Of a DNA stretch of 64,000 nt, positions 17,378 to 26,456 are shown piece by piece; position 1 is the stretch's first letter; each line of letters begins with the position of its first letter. The stretch is from an uncultured Megasphaera sp. (GTDB taxonomy: Bacteria; Bacillota; Negativicutes; Veillonellales; Megasphaeraceae). Where the stretch lies: NCBI GenBank assembly GCA_934202965.1, contig CAKPYN010000004.1, positions 1 through 64,000 on the forward strand. Reading direction: 5' to 3'. Under the pieces are notes generated by a model that saw only the letters and a list, made by a program, of their open reading frames with translations, had not been told where the DNA came from and ran no database searches. A program made the position numbers and the translations under genes.

Positions 17378-19359
17378 TATGTTCGTTTAAATAATTTTGC
17401 CAATTCATCCGGCGTAAACCGTACAATAATCGGTCGACCATGGGGGCATACATAGGGTTTGTCCGTATGGAACAAATCTTCCAAGAGTTGTTTCATTTGC
17501 CGGATATTCAGCGTATCCCCAGCTTTAATCGCACCATGGCAAGACAAATAGGCCAGCGAACGATGACGCAGCGTCGCTTTATCCAAGCCGTTATCTTCAT
17601 GGAGAGCCTGGCAAATATCTTTGAGCGAATCGGCAATATCGCTGGTCTGCAAATCACAAGGAACTTCTTCGACACGCAGTGTCGTCGGTCCTGCTTCCGA
17701 ATAGGTATACCCCAAATCCTCAAATACATCGCGCCGTTCCAAAAGAAGGGTCATATCCTCGGCATCGACTTCCACAAATTCCGCCGTTAAGAGCTGCTGA
17801 CTCGGCATTTTTTCTACGCGTTTGCAAAATGTATCATAGCGGATGCGTTCATGCGCAGCGTGTTGATCGACAATATATAAGTCTTGTCCTTTTTTGGCAA
17901 TAATAAAGCAGTCTGCTACTTCTCCCAATGGAATGAATACATCTTCATCGCCGTCAAATGTAATGACCGGTGATGACGCAGAAGACGACGGAACATCTTG
18001 GGCTGCCAGGGCCTGGGAAAAGGCTGCTGTCTGCGCCGTCGTTGCCGTATGAGACATCGCCTTTTCGCTTGGTATAGAAGATACTGCGCGTTGTACTGCA
18101 TGATGTGCCGGAGCCGCGGCTGTTCCATACGCCGGCATTGGCCGTTCCTGCAGTGGTTTTGACGGAACCGTATGTTGCGATTCTTGAACCATCCCCTGTT
18201 CCAAAGGCAATGATGCTTTCGGTAACTCTCGAGGTGTATCAAACGGCAGTGTCGATGTTTCCATACCAGCTGCCGGTTCTTTGGATACGGCAGGCTGTTC
18301 TTTTTCTTCGATACGAGCAATCTTATAGGCAGGCAGTTCAACCGTTGCTGCAATGTTTTCCGGTTTTTCCTGGGCAACCAATGCCGTAACAATGCTGTGA
18401 TAAATGGCTCGATATATCGCCTGTTCATCAGCAAATTTGATTTCCGTCTTGGACGGATGTACGTTGACATCAATCGTTGCCGGATCAACATGGACATGCA
18501 TCATAACAAAGGGATAGCCTGATTTCGGCAGCATCGCATGATAGGCATTTTCAATAGCCTTAAACATGAGTGGATTATGAACAATGCGCTGATTGACAAT
18601 GCACGTCTGCCAAGCCCGCGTACTTTTGAGTACAGACGGTTTGCCTACATATCCTTCTATCAAAATACCATTGTCATCATAGGAAATGGGGAAAATTTCT
18701 TTGGCTAGAGATGCGCCATACAGATTGGCAATCGTTTCTTTCAAATCGCCGCTGCCGCCGGTATGAACTGTCGTACGGCCATTATTCGTAAAGGTAAAGG
18801 CAATCGCCGGTTCGGCCAGGGCGAGTTTTGTCAGCATTTCGCTGATTTTACTGCTTTCTGTCCGTTCACTTTTCAAAAACTTTCGCCGCGCCGGCGTATT
18901 ATAAAATAAATCACTGACTTCCATCGTTGTCCCTACGGGCGCACCTACTTGATCTTCTGCCGTAATCACGCCCCCATCCAGCAACAAATGGGTAGCAAAT
19001 TCGTCATCAGGACGGCGGGTCGTAATCTGCATATGCGAAACAGCCGCAATACTTGGTACGGCTTCACCGCGAAATCCTAGAGAGCTAATGGCAAAAATAT
19101 CTTCAACCGAACTGATTTTACTCGTCGCATGCCGAATAATGCATTTATGTGCATCTTCAGCACTCATGCCGCATCCATCATCAGTGACACGCATATAGGA
19201 CTGGCCGCCGTCGGCAATTTCTACATCAATCGCTTTAGCACCGGCATCAATGGCATTTTCTATCAATTCTTTGATGCACGAAGACGGGCGTTCGACAACT
19301 TCACCGGCAGCGATTTTATTACGCGTTGCCTCATCTAATACATTGATAATCGAACTCAT
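17377..19359 (-). CDS. mutL: DNA mismatch repair protein MutL
   Basis: A 660-residue matchmaker ATPase and nicking enzyme. The N-terminal GHKL ATPase has ELIENAIDAGA, DDGCGM and GFRGEAVPSI. A long, poorly conserved linker (about 340-460) rich in Pro, Ala and Ser follows. The C-terminal domain carries the endonuclease signature DQHAAHERIRYD (the second glutamate of the usual motif is Asp here), SCHGAIKAGD and CPHGRPI, so this is the MutH-independent nicking type. Its start overlaps the mutS stop by 4 nt. Confidence 0.97.
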   Translation of the reverse strand: MSSIINVLDEATRNKIAAGEVVERPSSCIKELIENAIDAGAKAIDVEIADGGQSYMRVTDDGCGMSAEDAHKCIIRHATSKISSVEDIFAISSLGFRGEAVPSIAAVSHMQITTRRPDDEFATHLLLDGGVITAEDQVGAPVGTTMEVSDLFYNTPARRKFLKSERTESSKISEMLTKLALAEPAIAFTFTNNGRTTVHTGGSGDLKETIANLYGASLAKEIFPISYDDNGILIEGYVGKPSVLKSTRAWQTCIVNQRIVHNPLMFKAIENAYHAMLPKSGYPFVMMHVHVDPATIDVNVHPSKTEIKFADEQAIYRAIYHSIVTALVAQEKPENIAATVELPAYKIARIEEKEQPAVSKEPAAGMETSTLPFDTPRELPKASLPLEQGMVQESQHTVPSKPLQERPMPAYGTAAAPAHHAVQRAVSSIPSEKAMSHTATTAQTAAFSQALAAQDVPSSSASSPVITFDGDEDVFIPLGEVADCFIIAKKGQDLYIVDQHAAHERIRYDTFCKRVEKMPSQQLLTAEFVEVDAEDMTLLLERRDVFEDLGYTYSEAGPTTLRVEEVPCDLQTSDIADSLKDICQALHEDNGLDKATLRHRSLAYLSCHGAIKAGDTLNIRQMKQLLEDLFHTDKPYVCPHGRPIIVRFTPDELAKLFKRT

Positions 19360-21953
19360 GACAGACCACTCCCTTCTTTCGCTTCTTTTTGCAGCGTATA
19401 CAGGAAGGAAATCGCTTCAATCGGCGTCATGCTCGATACATCAACCGACAACAATTTATCTACAACAGGACTGGTAAATAAGCTGTCTGCTGCGGGAGTG
19501 GCGTTTTGCGGAGTTGTTGGCGTCATTGTGACAGTCGGCGTGCCTTGGGACTCTAGTTCTGCCAAAATGACGTCTGCTCGTTTGAGCAGACTTTCCGGCA
19601 GTCCTGCCAGTCTAGCAACATGCAATCCATAGCTGCGATCGGCACCGCCGGGAACAATACGTCGCAAAAACTTAATGTGTTTGCCACGTTCTTTGACGGC
19701 TACGGTATAATTTTTGATTTTTTCCGACATATCTGCCATATCCGTTAATTCATGATAATGTGTCGCAAACAACGTCATCGCATGGATATGCTTCAAGCAA
19801 TATTCAATGACAGCCCGCGCAATGGACATGCCGTCGAAGGTACTCGTGCCACGGCCGATTTCATCCAAAATCAACAGACTGCGGCTCGTCGCATGCTGTA
19901 AAATATAGGATACTTCCTTCATTTCCACCATAAACGTACTTTGGCCTGTCAAGATATCATCACTGGCGCCAATACGCGTAAAAATACGATCGACCGGGCA
20001 AATGGATGCTTCGCGAGCCGGAATAAACGAACCGACTTGGGCCATCAAAATCAATACGGCGATTTGCCGCATGTACGTCGATTTTCCTGCCATATTCGGG
20101 CCGGTAATCACTAAAATTTCATGATTCGTATGATTCAGGGTGACATCATTGGGGACAAACAATTCATCCGTAAGGAATTGTTCAATAATGGGATGCCGGC
20201 CGTCTTTAATCTGAATGACTTGGTCCCGATTCAGTCCCGGCCGAACATAACGATTGTCATGGGCTGCACAAGCCAGACTATACAAACAATCGACGCGAGC
20301 AATGGCACGGGCCGTCTGCTGCATGGCCGTAATATGCCCTTGTATCTCTTGGCGAATTTGCCCAAATAGCTGATATTCCAATGCCAGCATGCGTTCCTGC
20401 GACGTCAATACTTTGACTTCAAACTCTTTGAGAGCCGGCGTAATATACCGTTCTGCATTGACCAATGTTTGCTTGCGGACGTAGTAATCCGGAATCGGCA
20501 ACGTATTGGCATGGGAAATTTCAAAATAATACCCAAATACTTTCGTATAGCCGATTTTCATTTTGATGCCCGTTTTTTCTTTTTCTTCTTCTTCCAGCTT
20601 TTTGAGAAACTCCTTACTATTGGCAGCAATGGCACGAATTTCATCGAGTTCCTTCGAATAACCGTCGCGGATAACACCGCCATTGCGAATGACAACACCC
20701 GGTTCGTCTTTGATACCCTGGCATAACAACTCGTATACGTCTTGATGCAGATTCATACGGCTTTCTAACTGTTTGAGTAATTCCGATGACGCATCATGCA
20801 ATATATTCTTCAATCTCGGAATAACCGCCAAGGATTCGCGAAGGGCTACCAAATCTTTTGGACTGGCTGTACCCGTTTCAATGCGCGTTAAGATTCGTTC
20901 AAAATCATAAATACCATCCAGCGTATCAGCAATATCCTGACGCACGATTTCATGATTCATCAGGTCTTCTACAGCATCCTGCCGTTTCGTAATTTCACCA
21001 ATCCGCAGCAGCGGGGCTTCCAACCATTTGCGCAGCAGCCGGCCGCCCATGGCCGTTTTAGTCTTATCTAATACAGCAAGCAACGTTCCCTTGCGGCCGC
21101 CGTCACGAACATTTTGGGTAATTTCCAAATGGCGCAGACTGGCCCCATCTACAACGAGTCTGCTTTCATTGTCAATGCGTTCTAATGAGCTGATATGATG
21201 AATATCCGACTGCATCACATGCTGTACATACGTCAGCAGCATACCAATGCATTCTGCTGCAATGCCTGCCGCTGCCCAATCTGTTTCATCAAAATACGGG
21301 GTGCCTATGTCTGCATAATCGACCATGTCATCCACGGCAAAGGGCGTCACCGTGCATTGTGCCAGCCGATTATGCAAATAAGCTAATACAGCATCTATAT
21401 GGGTTTCCATATGCGCATAGATTAATTCGCTCGGCTCATAGACAGAAAAAATATCAAATAAGACGTCTTCCATCGCCGATACGGGGCATGCCGACCATAA
21501 GCATTCCCCTGTCGTCACATCCATAAGGGCAATGGAAATCATATCATTTTTTTCACTAATACAACTAATGTAATTATTTTTTTTAGAAGCAACCGCGTTT
21601 TCCAACGTAATCGTTCCCGGCGTAATGACTTTAATAATCTTGCGCTTGACGATTCCCTTGGCGAGTTTGGGATCTTCCATTTGTTCACAAATAGCTACTT
21701 TATAGCCTTTATGAACTAGCCGTTCAATATACGTATCAGCAGAGTGAAAAGGGACGCCGCACATAGGCACGCGTTCACTTTTGCCGACACCTCGTCCGGT
21801 CAGCGTCAAATCCAATTCTCGCGATGCCGTTAAAGCATCTTCATTAAACATTTCATAGAAATCACCGAGCCGAAAGAACAAAATTTTGTCTTTACACTGT
21901 TCTTTGACTTCCATATATTGCTTCAACATGGGAGTCATCTTTTTTTCAGCCAA
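19356..21953 (-). CDS. mutS: DNA mismatch repair protein MutS
   Basis: An 865-residue mismatch sensor. The N-terminal mismatch-binding domain has the Phe-X-Glu motif in GDFYEMF. The C-terminal ABC ATPase has Walker A TGPNMAGKSTYM, Walker B LLILDEIGRG and the following TSTFDG, and a TLFATHYHEL switch. A TTG start at 21953 is chosen because AGGAGG lies exactly 7 nt upstream. It follows miaB after 12 nt with no terminator. Confidence 0.97.
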   Translation of the reverse strand: MAEKKMTPMLKQYMEVKEQCKDKILFFRLGDFYEMFNEDALTASRELDLTLTGRGVGKSERVPMCGVPFHSADTYIERLVHKGYKVAICEQMEDPKLAKGIVKRKIIKVITPGTITLENAVASKKNNYISCISEKNDMISIALMDVTTGECLWSACPVSAMEDVLFDIFSVYEPSELIYAHMETHIDAVLAYLHNRLAQCTVTPFAVDDMVDYADIGTPYFDETDWAAAGIAAECIGMLLTYVQHVMQSDIHHISSLERIDNESRLVVDGASLRHLEITQNVRDGGRKGTLLAVLDKTKTAMGGRLLRKWLEAPLLRIGEITKRQDAVEDLMNHEIVRQDIADTLDGIYDFERILTRIETGTASPKDLVALRESLAVIPRLKNILHDASSELLKQLESRMNLHQDVYELLCQGIKDEPGVVIRNGGVIRDGYSKELDEIRAIAANSKEFLKKLEEEEKEKTGIKMKIGYTKVFGYYFEISHANTLPIPDYYVRKQTLVNAERYITPALKEFEVKVLTSQERMLALEYQLFGQIRQEIQGHITAMQQTARAIARVDCLYSLACAAHDNRYVRPGLNRDQVIQIKDGRHPIIEQFLTDELFVPNDVTLNHTNHEILVITGPNMAGKSTYMRQIAVLILMAQVGSFIPAREASICPVDRIFTRIGASDDILTGQSTFMVEMKEVSYILQHATSRSLLILDEIGRGTSTFDGMSIARAVIEYCLKHIHAMTLFATHYHELTDMADMSEKIKNYTVAVKERGKHIKFLRRIVPGGADRSYGLHVARLAGLPESLLKRADVILAELESQGTPTVTMTPTTPQNATPAADSLFTSPVVDKLLSVDVSSMTPIEAISFLYTLQKEAKEGSGLS

Positions 21954-21965
21954 CTACGTTCCTCC

Positions 21966-23294
21966 TTAGTGGACTATATGTCCTTTCAATACCCATGTCT
22001 GTCCTTTATCGACAGCAACAGATATGGTATCCCCAATGGCAACGGAGCCGTCATATTCCCAAATAATCATCTTATTGCCCCGTGTGCGGCCAAACCAATG
22101 ATTTTCATCATTTTTCGTCGGACCTTCTACAATGACTTCATACGTATGGTGTTCCATGGCCTGGTTACGCTGCAGGCTGTATACATTTTGTACATCCATC
22201 AAGCGTTGAAGACGGCGGCTTTTTTCGTCCTGCGGAATCTGATCTTCCATCTTAGCGGCCGGCGTCCCCGTTCGCGGTGAATAAATAAAGGTATATGCCA
22301 TATCATACTGAACACGGCGCAGCAAATCGAGGGTTTCCTGAAACATTTCTTCCGTTTCACCGGGGAAGCCAACAATTAAATCGGTCGTTAAGACCAAATC
22401 GGGAATACGTTTGCGTGCGTACTCTACGAGTTCCAAATAATGTTCCACCGTATAGCCGCGATTCATTTTTTTGAGCAGCCGATCGGAACCGCTTTGAATG
22501 GGCAAATGCATCTGATTGACGACTTTTTTACTATTGGCAATGGCATCAATCATGGCAAAGGTCATATCCTTAGGATGGCTTGTCATATACCGAACGCGTT
22601 CAATGCCGTCGATTTCATCGACAGCCCGCAATAAGGCAGAAAAGTCCGTACCGTCTTTTAAATCCAGGCCATATGAATTTACATTCTGTCCTAGTAAGGT
22701 AATTTCTTTATACCCTTCCTGCGCGAGGCCTTGGATTTCTTTGACAATGTCCGCAATAGGACGGCTTACTTCACGGCCCCGTACATACGGTACAATACAG
22801 TACGTGCAAAATTTGTTGCAGCCATTCATAATCGGTACCCAAGCAAAGAATTTTTGGAATCGCTTCGTCGGCAAATCATGAAATGCCGGTGTCGACATGT
22901 CGGCTGCCATATAATGTTTAGCGTTTCCCTGGCGTTCTTTGATGAGTTCTGTCAATTTATGGATATTATGCGTACCAATGACCAAGTCAATATGCGGTGC
23001 CCGTTCAAAGAGCTTGTCCTGCCATTCTTGGGCCATACAGCCGGCAACGGCAATAATCAAATTTTTATTGCGTTCTTTTAAATGTTTCAGTTCGCCGATT
23101 TTCCCCAGCGTCTTTCCTTCAGCCGTTTCGCGAACGCAGCACGTATTCAGCAAAATGACATCAGCCATATCCATATCTTCCGTCATATGGTATCCCAATG
23201 CTTCGAGCTGGCCGGCATAGCGTTCACTGTCAGACACATTGGCCTGACAGCCGTAACTAATAATATGATAAAATTTATTGCTCTGAAAATCCAT
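21966..23294 (-). CDS. miaB: tRNA 2-methylthio-N6-isopentenyladenosine methylthiotransferase MiaB
   Basis: Radical SAM enzyme that adds the methylthio group to i6A37. The start was set at 23294 (MDFQSNKFYHIISYGCQANV) behind GGAG at 7 nt, giving 442 residues, the family length. The longer open frame to 23405 has no good start. The N-terminal cysteines are in SYGCQAN, LNTCCVRE and VAGCMAQ. The radical SAM cluster motif is CNKFCTYCIVPYVRGRE. A TRAM domain is at the C-terminus. First gene of the miaB-mutS-mutL-miaA-rnmV-rsmA operon. Confidence 0.97.
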   Translation of the reverse strand: MDFQSNKFYHIISYGCQANVSDSERYAGQLEALGYHMTEDMDMADVILLNTCCVRETAEGKTLGKIGELKHLKERNKNLIIAVAGCMAQEWQDKLFERAPHIDLVIGTHNIHKLTELIKERQGNAKHYMAADMSTPAFHDLPTKRFQKFFAWVPIMNGCNKFCTYCIVPYVRGREVSRPIADIVKEIQGLAQEGYKEITLLGQNVNSYGLDLKDGTDFSALLRAVDEIDGIERVRYMTSHPKDMTFAMIDAIANSKKVVNQMHLPIQSGSDRLLKKMNRGYTVEHYLELVEYARKRIPDLVLTTDLIVGFPGETEEMFQETLDLLRRVQYDMAYTFIYSPRTGTPAAKMEDQIPQDEKSRRLQRLMDVQNVYSLQRNQAMEHHTYEVIVEGPTKNDENHWFGRTRGNKMIIWEYDGSVAIGDTISVAVDKGQTWVLKGHIVH

Positions 23295-23343
23295 GTATGT
23301 ACTCCATTTTCTGTGAAATTGATAAAAAGTAGGTTGACACTTT

Positions 23344-23372
23344 ATAATACCATTTATAGGCTTGCTAAGCAA
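23344..23372 (-). promoter_or_regulatory. Promoter of the miaB-rsmA operon
   Basis: On the minus strand, TTGCTT (23367-23372), a 17-bp spacer and TATTAT (23344-23349), about 50 bp upstream of the miaB start. Confidence 0.55.
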
Positions 23373-23446
23373 CATAAAAGATGTATATATGCCCCTATGT
23401 TTCAACAGATACTGACTACTGTTTATACCATCAGAAAAGAAGATGC

Positions 23447-23527
23447 AATATAACGCATTTGTCTATCGGTATGACAAAAGGACTGTAACAAAATGGATTT
23501 CAACATTCTCCTTTTGTTACAGTCCTT
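23447..23527 (-). repeat. Interspersed terminator element, copy 2 (internally deleted)
   Basis: A short derivative of the repeat family. The hairpin has 16-bp perfect arms (23478-23493 with 23512-23527). The distal AATATAACGCATTTGTCTATC end is present, but roughly 80 bp of the central tail found in copies 1, 3 and 4 are missing. It lies 48 bp after the stop codon of the porin gene and should terminate it. Confidence 0.75.
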
Positions 23528-23574
23528 CTGCTATATCCATATATGATAAAAGAATAAAAACATACTGCCCTGAT

Positions 23575-24903
23575 TTAGAAGAAGCAGCTGACTTCGATAT
23601 TCGTAAATTCGCTGGGATCGCCACCGCGTTTGGCTTGAGAGCCAAAGGTTTGGCCTGCCGTGAGGACGACGTTTTTATCCAACACATAGGTAATACCGAC
23701 ACCCCAAGAACGAATATTGTCCAGCATATCACCGTACCGCCAAGAACCGGCAAATCCATACAACGCATACGGATCGGCATCGATGTATTCCAGCCAACCT
23801 GTCCAAGACCCTTTCACCGATGGAACGGCTTTGCCATAGCTTACTTTAGCTCCCCATAAATCGGCATTTTGATCGGTCGCCGTTTCATTTTGTTTGAAAA
23901 TTCGCTGATAATCGCCTAGTACACTCCAAGAATTCGCCATATTCACAGACAAATAGCCACCTAAAATATAATCTAGATTTTTAGCCATCGCTGTTGTCGG
24001 GTATTCATTGGCACTACCTGAATGATTGAACTGATTATAATATACGCCGGCACCAACACGGCCAAAGGAACCATCCAGCATGGCGTAACCGGCTTTCAGA
24101 TTCTGCAAATCCTGTCCTTTTCTATCGATGATATTGGAAAAAATAAAATCGCTGTCTTTTTTGAATTTGCCATAACCGCCGGTCAGTTTCCAATGACCGC
24201 TATGATACGAAGCCTGCGCACCGTCAAAGGCATGACTGTACTGCAATCCCATACCGCCGCCCATTTTATAGGTATACCGACCTACGGTCGTCGTCCAATG
24301 ATCGGTTGTATATTCTACATTCGCCAACCGCGTGAAGGGATTATTTTTCTTTTCCTGCGCTGCCGTATTATCGGCAAATCCTTGTTCGTCTGTCGTCAGC
24401 TGATAATGCACCTGGACATGATCATTGACTTGGGCATTGGCATTGAGATTGACATGGTAATCCCAAGAATTATCATTCTTCTTTCCCAAGGAATTGCCAT
24501 TCCGTCCCCGGCTTTGGTTGCGGAACCGCACACGGGCATCACCGCTGACTTTGATATTCCCGACCTTGTTTTCTAATGCCGTAACACGAATCCCCAGTGA
24601 TTGCAATTCACCAGCGTATTCATCGGCTAATCGATGAATTAAGGCGCGCTGTTCTACAGACGCAGTATCCATATGCGCCATGGCTTTCGCTGTCATCTCC
24701 GCTGCTTCGTAGCGGGTAATTGTTCGTCCCCCTTGAAAATACTGTCCGTCTACGCCTTGAATGACACCGGCATCTGCCAAGGTGACTACCGATTGATAGG
24801 CCCAACTGTCTGTGGGTACATCGACAAAGGGGTTGGCAGCAAATGCTCCCATTGTTCCCATTGTCATCATGATTGCCAACATACCTATCTTTTTTCGATT
24901 CAT
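23575..24903 (-). CDS. SLH-domain outer-membrane porin (OmpM-like)
   Basis: 442 residues. A signal peptide (MNRKKIGMLAIMM..., cleaved near AFA-ANP) is followed by one SLH domain (FVDVPTDSWAYQSV to TRYEAAEMTAKA), a short helical, probably coiled-coil segment (about 85-112), and a beta-barrel of alternating aromatic strands ending in phenylalanine (VSCFF), the Bam-recognition feature. In Veillonella and Selenomonas, such proteins anchor the outer membrane to polyamine-modified peptidoglycan and act as porins. This is the clearest sign of a diderm Firmicute in the window. Confidence 0.93.
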   Translation of the reverse strand: MNRKKIGMLAIMMTMGTMGAFAANPFVDVPTDSWAYQSVVTLADAGVIQGVDGQYFQGGRTITRYEAAEMTAKAMAHMDTASVEQRALIHRLADEYAGELQSLGIRVTALENKVGNIKVSGDARVRFRNQSRGRNGNSLGKKNDNSWDYHVNLNANAQVNDHVQVHYQLTTDEQGFADNTAAQEKKNNPFTRLANVEYTTDHWTTTVGRYTYKMGGGMGLQYSHAFDGAQASYHSGHWKLTGGYGKFKKDSDFIFSNIIDRKGQDLQNLKAGYAMLDGSFGRVGAGVYYNQFNHSGSANEYPTTAMAKNLDYILGGYLSVNMANSWSVLGDYQRIFKQNETATDQNADLWGAKVSYGKAVPSVKGSWTGWLEYIDADPYALYGFAGSWRYGDMLDNIRSWGVGITYVLDKNVVLTAGQTFGSQAKRGGDPSEFTNIEVSCFF

Positions 24904-24937
24904 TACACATTCTCCCCTTTAATCTACCTCTTTTTTA

Positions 24938-24963
24938 TGCATATATGATACATAATATATGCA
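24938..24963. promoter_or_regulatory. Inverted repeat upstream of the porin gene
   Basis: TGCATATAT, an 8-nt spacer and ATATATGCA form a perfect 9-bp inverted repeat 35 bp upstream of the porin start, in very AT-rich DNA where the promoter must lie. A related sequence (GAATGCATATAGTATAT) occurs about 45 bp further out. It could be an operator or part of an overlapping promoter. Confidence 0.4.
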
Positions 24964-25041
24964 ATATTTATTATACGTTTCCCCGTTTGTTTTCGTCAAT
25001 ATATATGAATGCATATAGTATATAAAATAAAGGCATCGCAT

Positions 25042-25078
25042 AAAAAACGTTCCCAAGCCTATCGGCTTGAGAACGTTT
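25042..25078 (-). terminator. Intrinsic terminator after the M20 hydrolase gene
   Basis: A 15-bp stem with one mismatch (25045-25059 with 25064-25078), a 4-nt loop and a T-run on the minus strand, 15 bp after the stop codon. Confidence 0.85.
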
Positions 25079-25092
25079 GGAATCACTGTATA

Positions 25093-26271
25093 TTATTTAT
25101 TTGCTTTCAGCCAATCAATTGCCGTTTGGGCGTATACACCGGAACCACCGGAAAGAATAGATTCATCCGATGTGAAGTAGTTGCTGTGATTAGGATATAC
25201 AGCATTGCATTCGGGATTATATGTACCCACAAGCATAAAGCTTCCCGGTTTCTTATCTTGATAAAAGGAAAAGTCTTCACCGCCCATGACCAAATCATGG
25301 TCATATAAAGCATCACTGCCCAAGACTTCGGTTACCGCCTGTTTGACGATATCCGTGCAAGCCGCATCATTGACTGTCGGCGGTACGATGTAGGTATATT
25401 CCAGTTCTGCCGTTGCCCCATAGGCTTCGGCTGTTGATTTGACAATCCGTTCCATTTTTTCTTTTAATTCTTTGCCGATTTTTTTGTCAAAATACCGCGT
25501 CGTTCCATCCAAATAGGCTTCGCCGCCAACAATATTCCACCGATCACCGCCTTTAAACGTACCCACTGTCACAACGACCGGATCGACAGCACCAAACTGA
25601 CGAGATACGAGGGTCTGCAAATTCATAACTATGGCCGAGCCAACGACAACGGCATCAATACCGGCCTGGGGCTGAGAACCATGAGACTGTTTGCCATGGA
25701 TTTTAATCGTAAATTTATCTGTTGCTGCCATAAACGCACCAGAACGAGCACTGATGGTTCCAGCAGGAGCATCGGCCCAAATGTGACCGCCAAAAATAGC
25801 GCCGACTTTGGAGAACCAATCGCCAAACCGCATCATATACGGTGCGCCTTCACCCGTTTCTTCGGCCGGTTGGAATACGAGATAGACCGTACCATAAATT
25901 TCATCTTTCATATCGAGCAGCATTTTAGCGGCTCCCAATAACATGGCCATATGATTATCATGTCCGCAGGCATGCATTTTGCCGACATTTTTAGAAGCAA
26001 AAGGAAGGCCTGTCGCTTCGGTAACAGGCAGGGCGTCAATATCGGCACGCAAGGCGACGGCTTTGCCTTCATGGGCACCTTGGATAATGCCCACTAATCC
26101 TGTATTTTTTTCTGTGTCTATTTCATAGGGAATGCCCATTTCATCCAATTTCTTGGCAATACGTGTTGTCGTTTCCACTTCTTGCATACTCAGTTCCGGA
26201 CATTGGTGAAATTCACGGCGTATATCCCGAACATAATCACGATATTTAGTTACTAATTCTTTCATTTCCAT
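25093..26271 (-). CDS. M20 family metallo-amidohydrolase
   Basis: 392 residues of the M20D peptidase/amidohydrolase family (hippurate, N-acetyl- or indole-amino-acid hydrolases). Metal ligands are visible in HACGHDNHMAM, QPAEETGEGAP and GGHIWAD, with NHSNYF near the C-terminus; ALRADIDALPV is the conserved strand. The substrate cannot be read from sequence. Cytoplasmic, no signal peptide. It is transcribed divergently from the flavin reductase at 26457. Confidence 0.9.
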   Translation of the reverse strand: MEMKELVTKYRDYVRDIRREFHQCPELSMQEVETTTRIAKKLDEMGIPYEIDTEKNTGLVGIIQGAHEGKAVALRADIDALPVTEATGLPFASKNVGKMHACGHDNHMAMLLGAAKMLLDMKDEIYGTVYLVFQPAEETGEGAPYMMRFGDWFSKVGAIFGGHIWADAPAGTISARSGAFMAATDKFTIKIHGKQSHGSQPQAGIDAVVVGSAIVMNLQTLVSRQFGAVDPVVVTVGTFKGGDRWNIVGGEAYLDGTTRYFDKKIGKELKEKMERIVKSTAEAYGATAELEYTYIVPPTVNDAACTDIVKQAVTEVLGSDALYDHDLVMGGEDFSFYQDKKPGSFMLVGTYNPECNAVYPNHSNYFTSDESILSGGSGVYAQTAIDWLKANK

Positions 26272-26380
26272 GGTAAACCACTCCTCAATTCTTTATGGCT
26301 TTTCTAATGATATTGTTATGGTAACACGATTCGAAAAAAAGTCAAACCGTAATCAAGGGTATAAATCTTTTTTTATATTC

Positions 26381-26409
26381 TTGCCAAAGATTCAATCTTT
26401 TTGTATACT
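26381..26409 (+). promoter_or_regulatory. Promoter of the flavin disulfide reductase gene
   Basis: TTGCCA (26381-26386), a 17-bp spacer and TATACT (26404-26409). The -10 lies within GTATACTATAATGTATAC, a symmetric sequence that could bind a regulator. Confidence 0.65.
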
Positions 26410-26456
26410 ATAATGTATACAGTTTCAATATACTTTAGAGGAGGTATATTCGTAGT

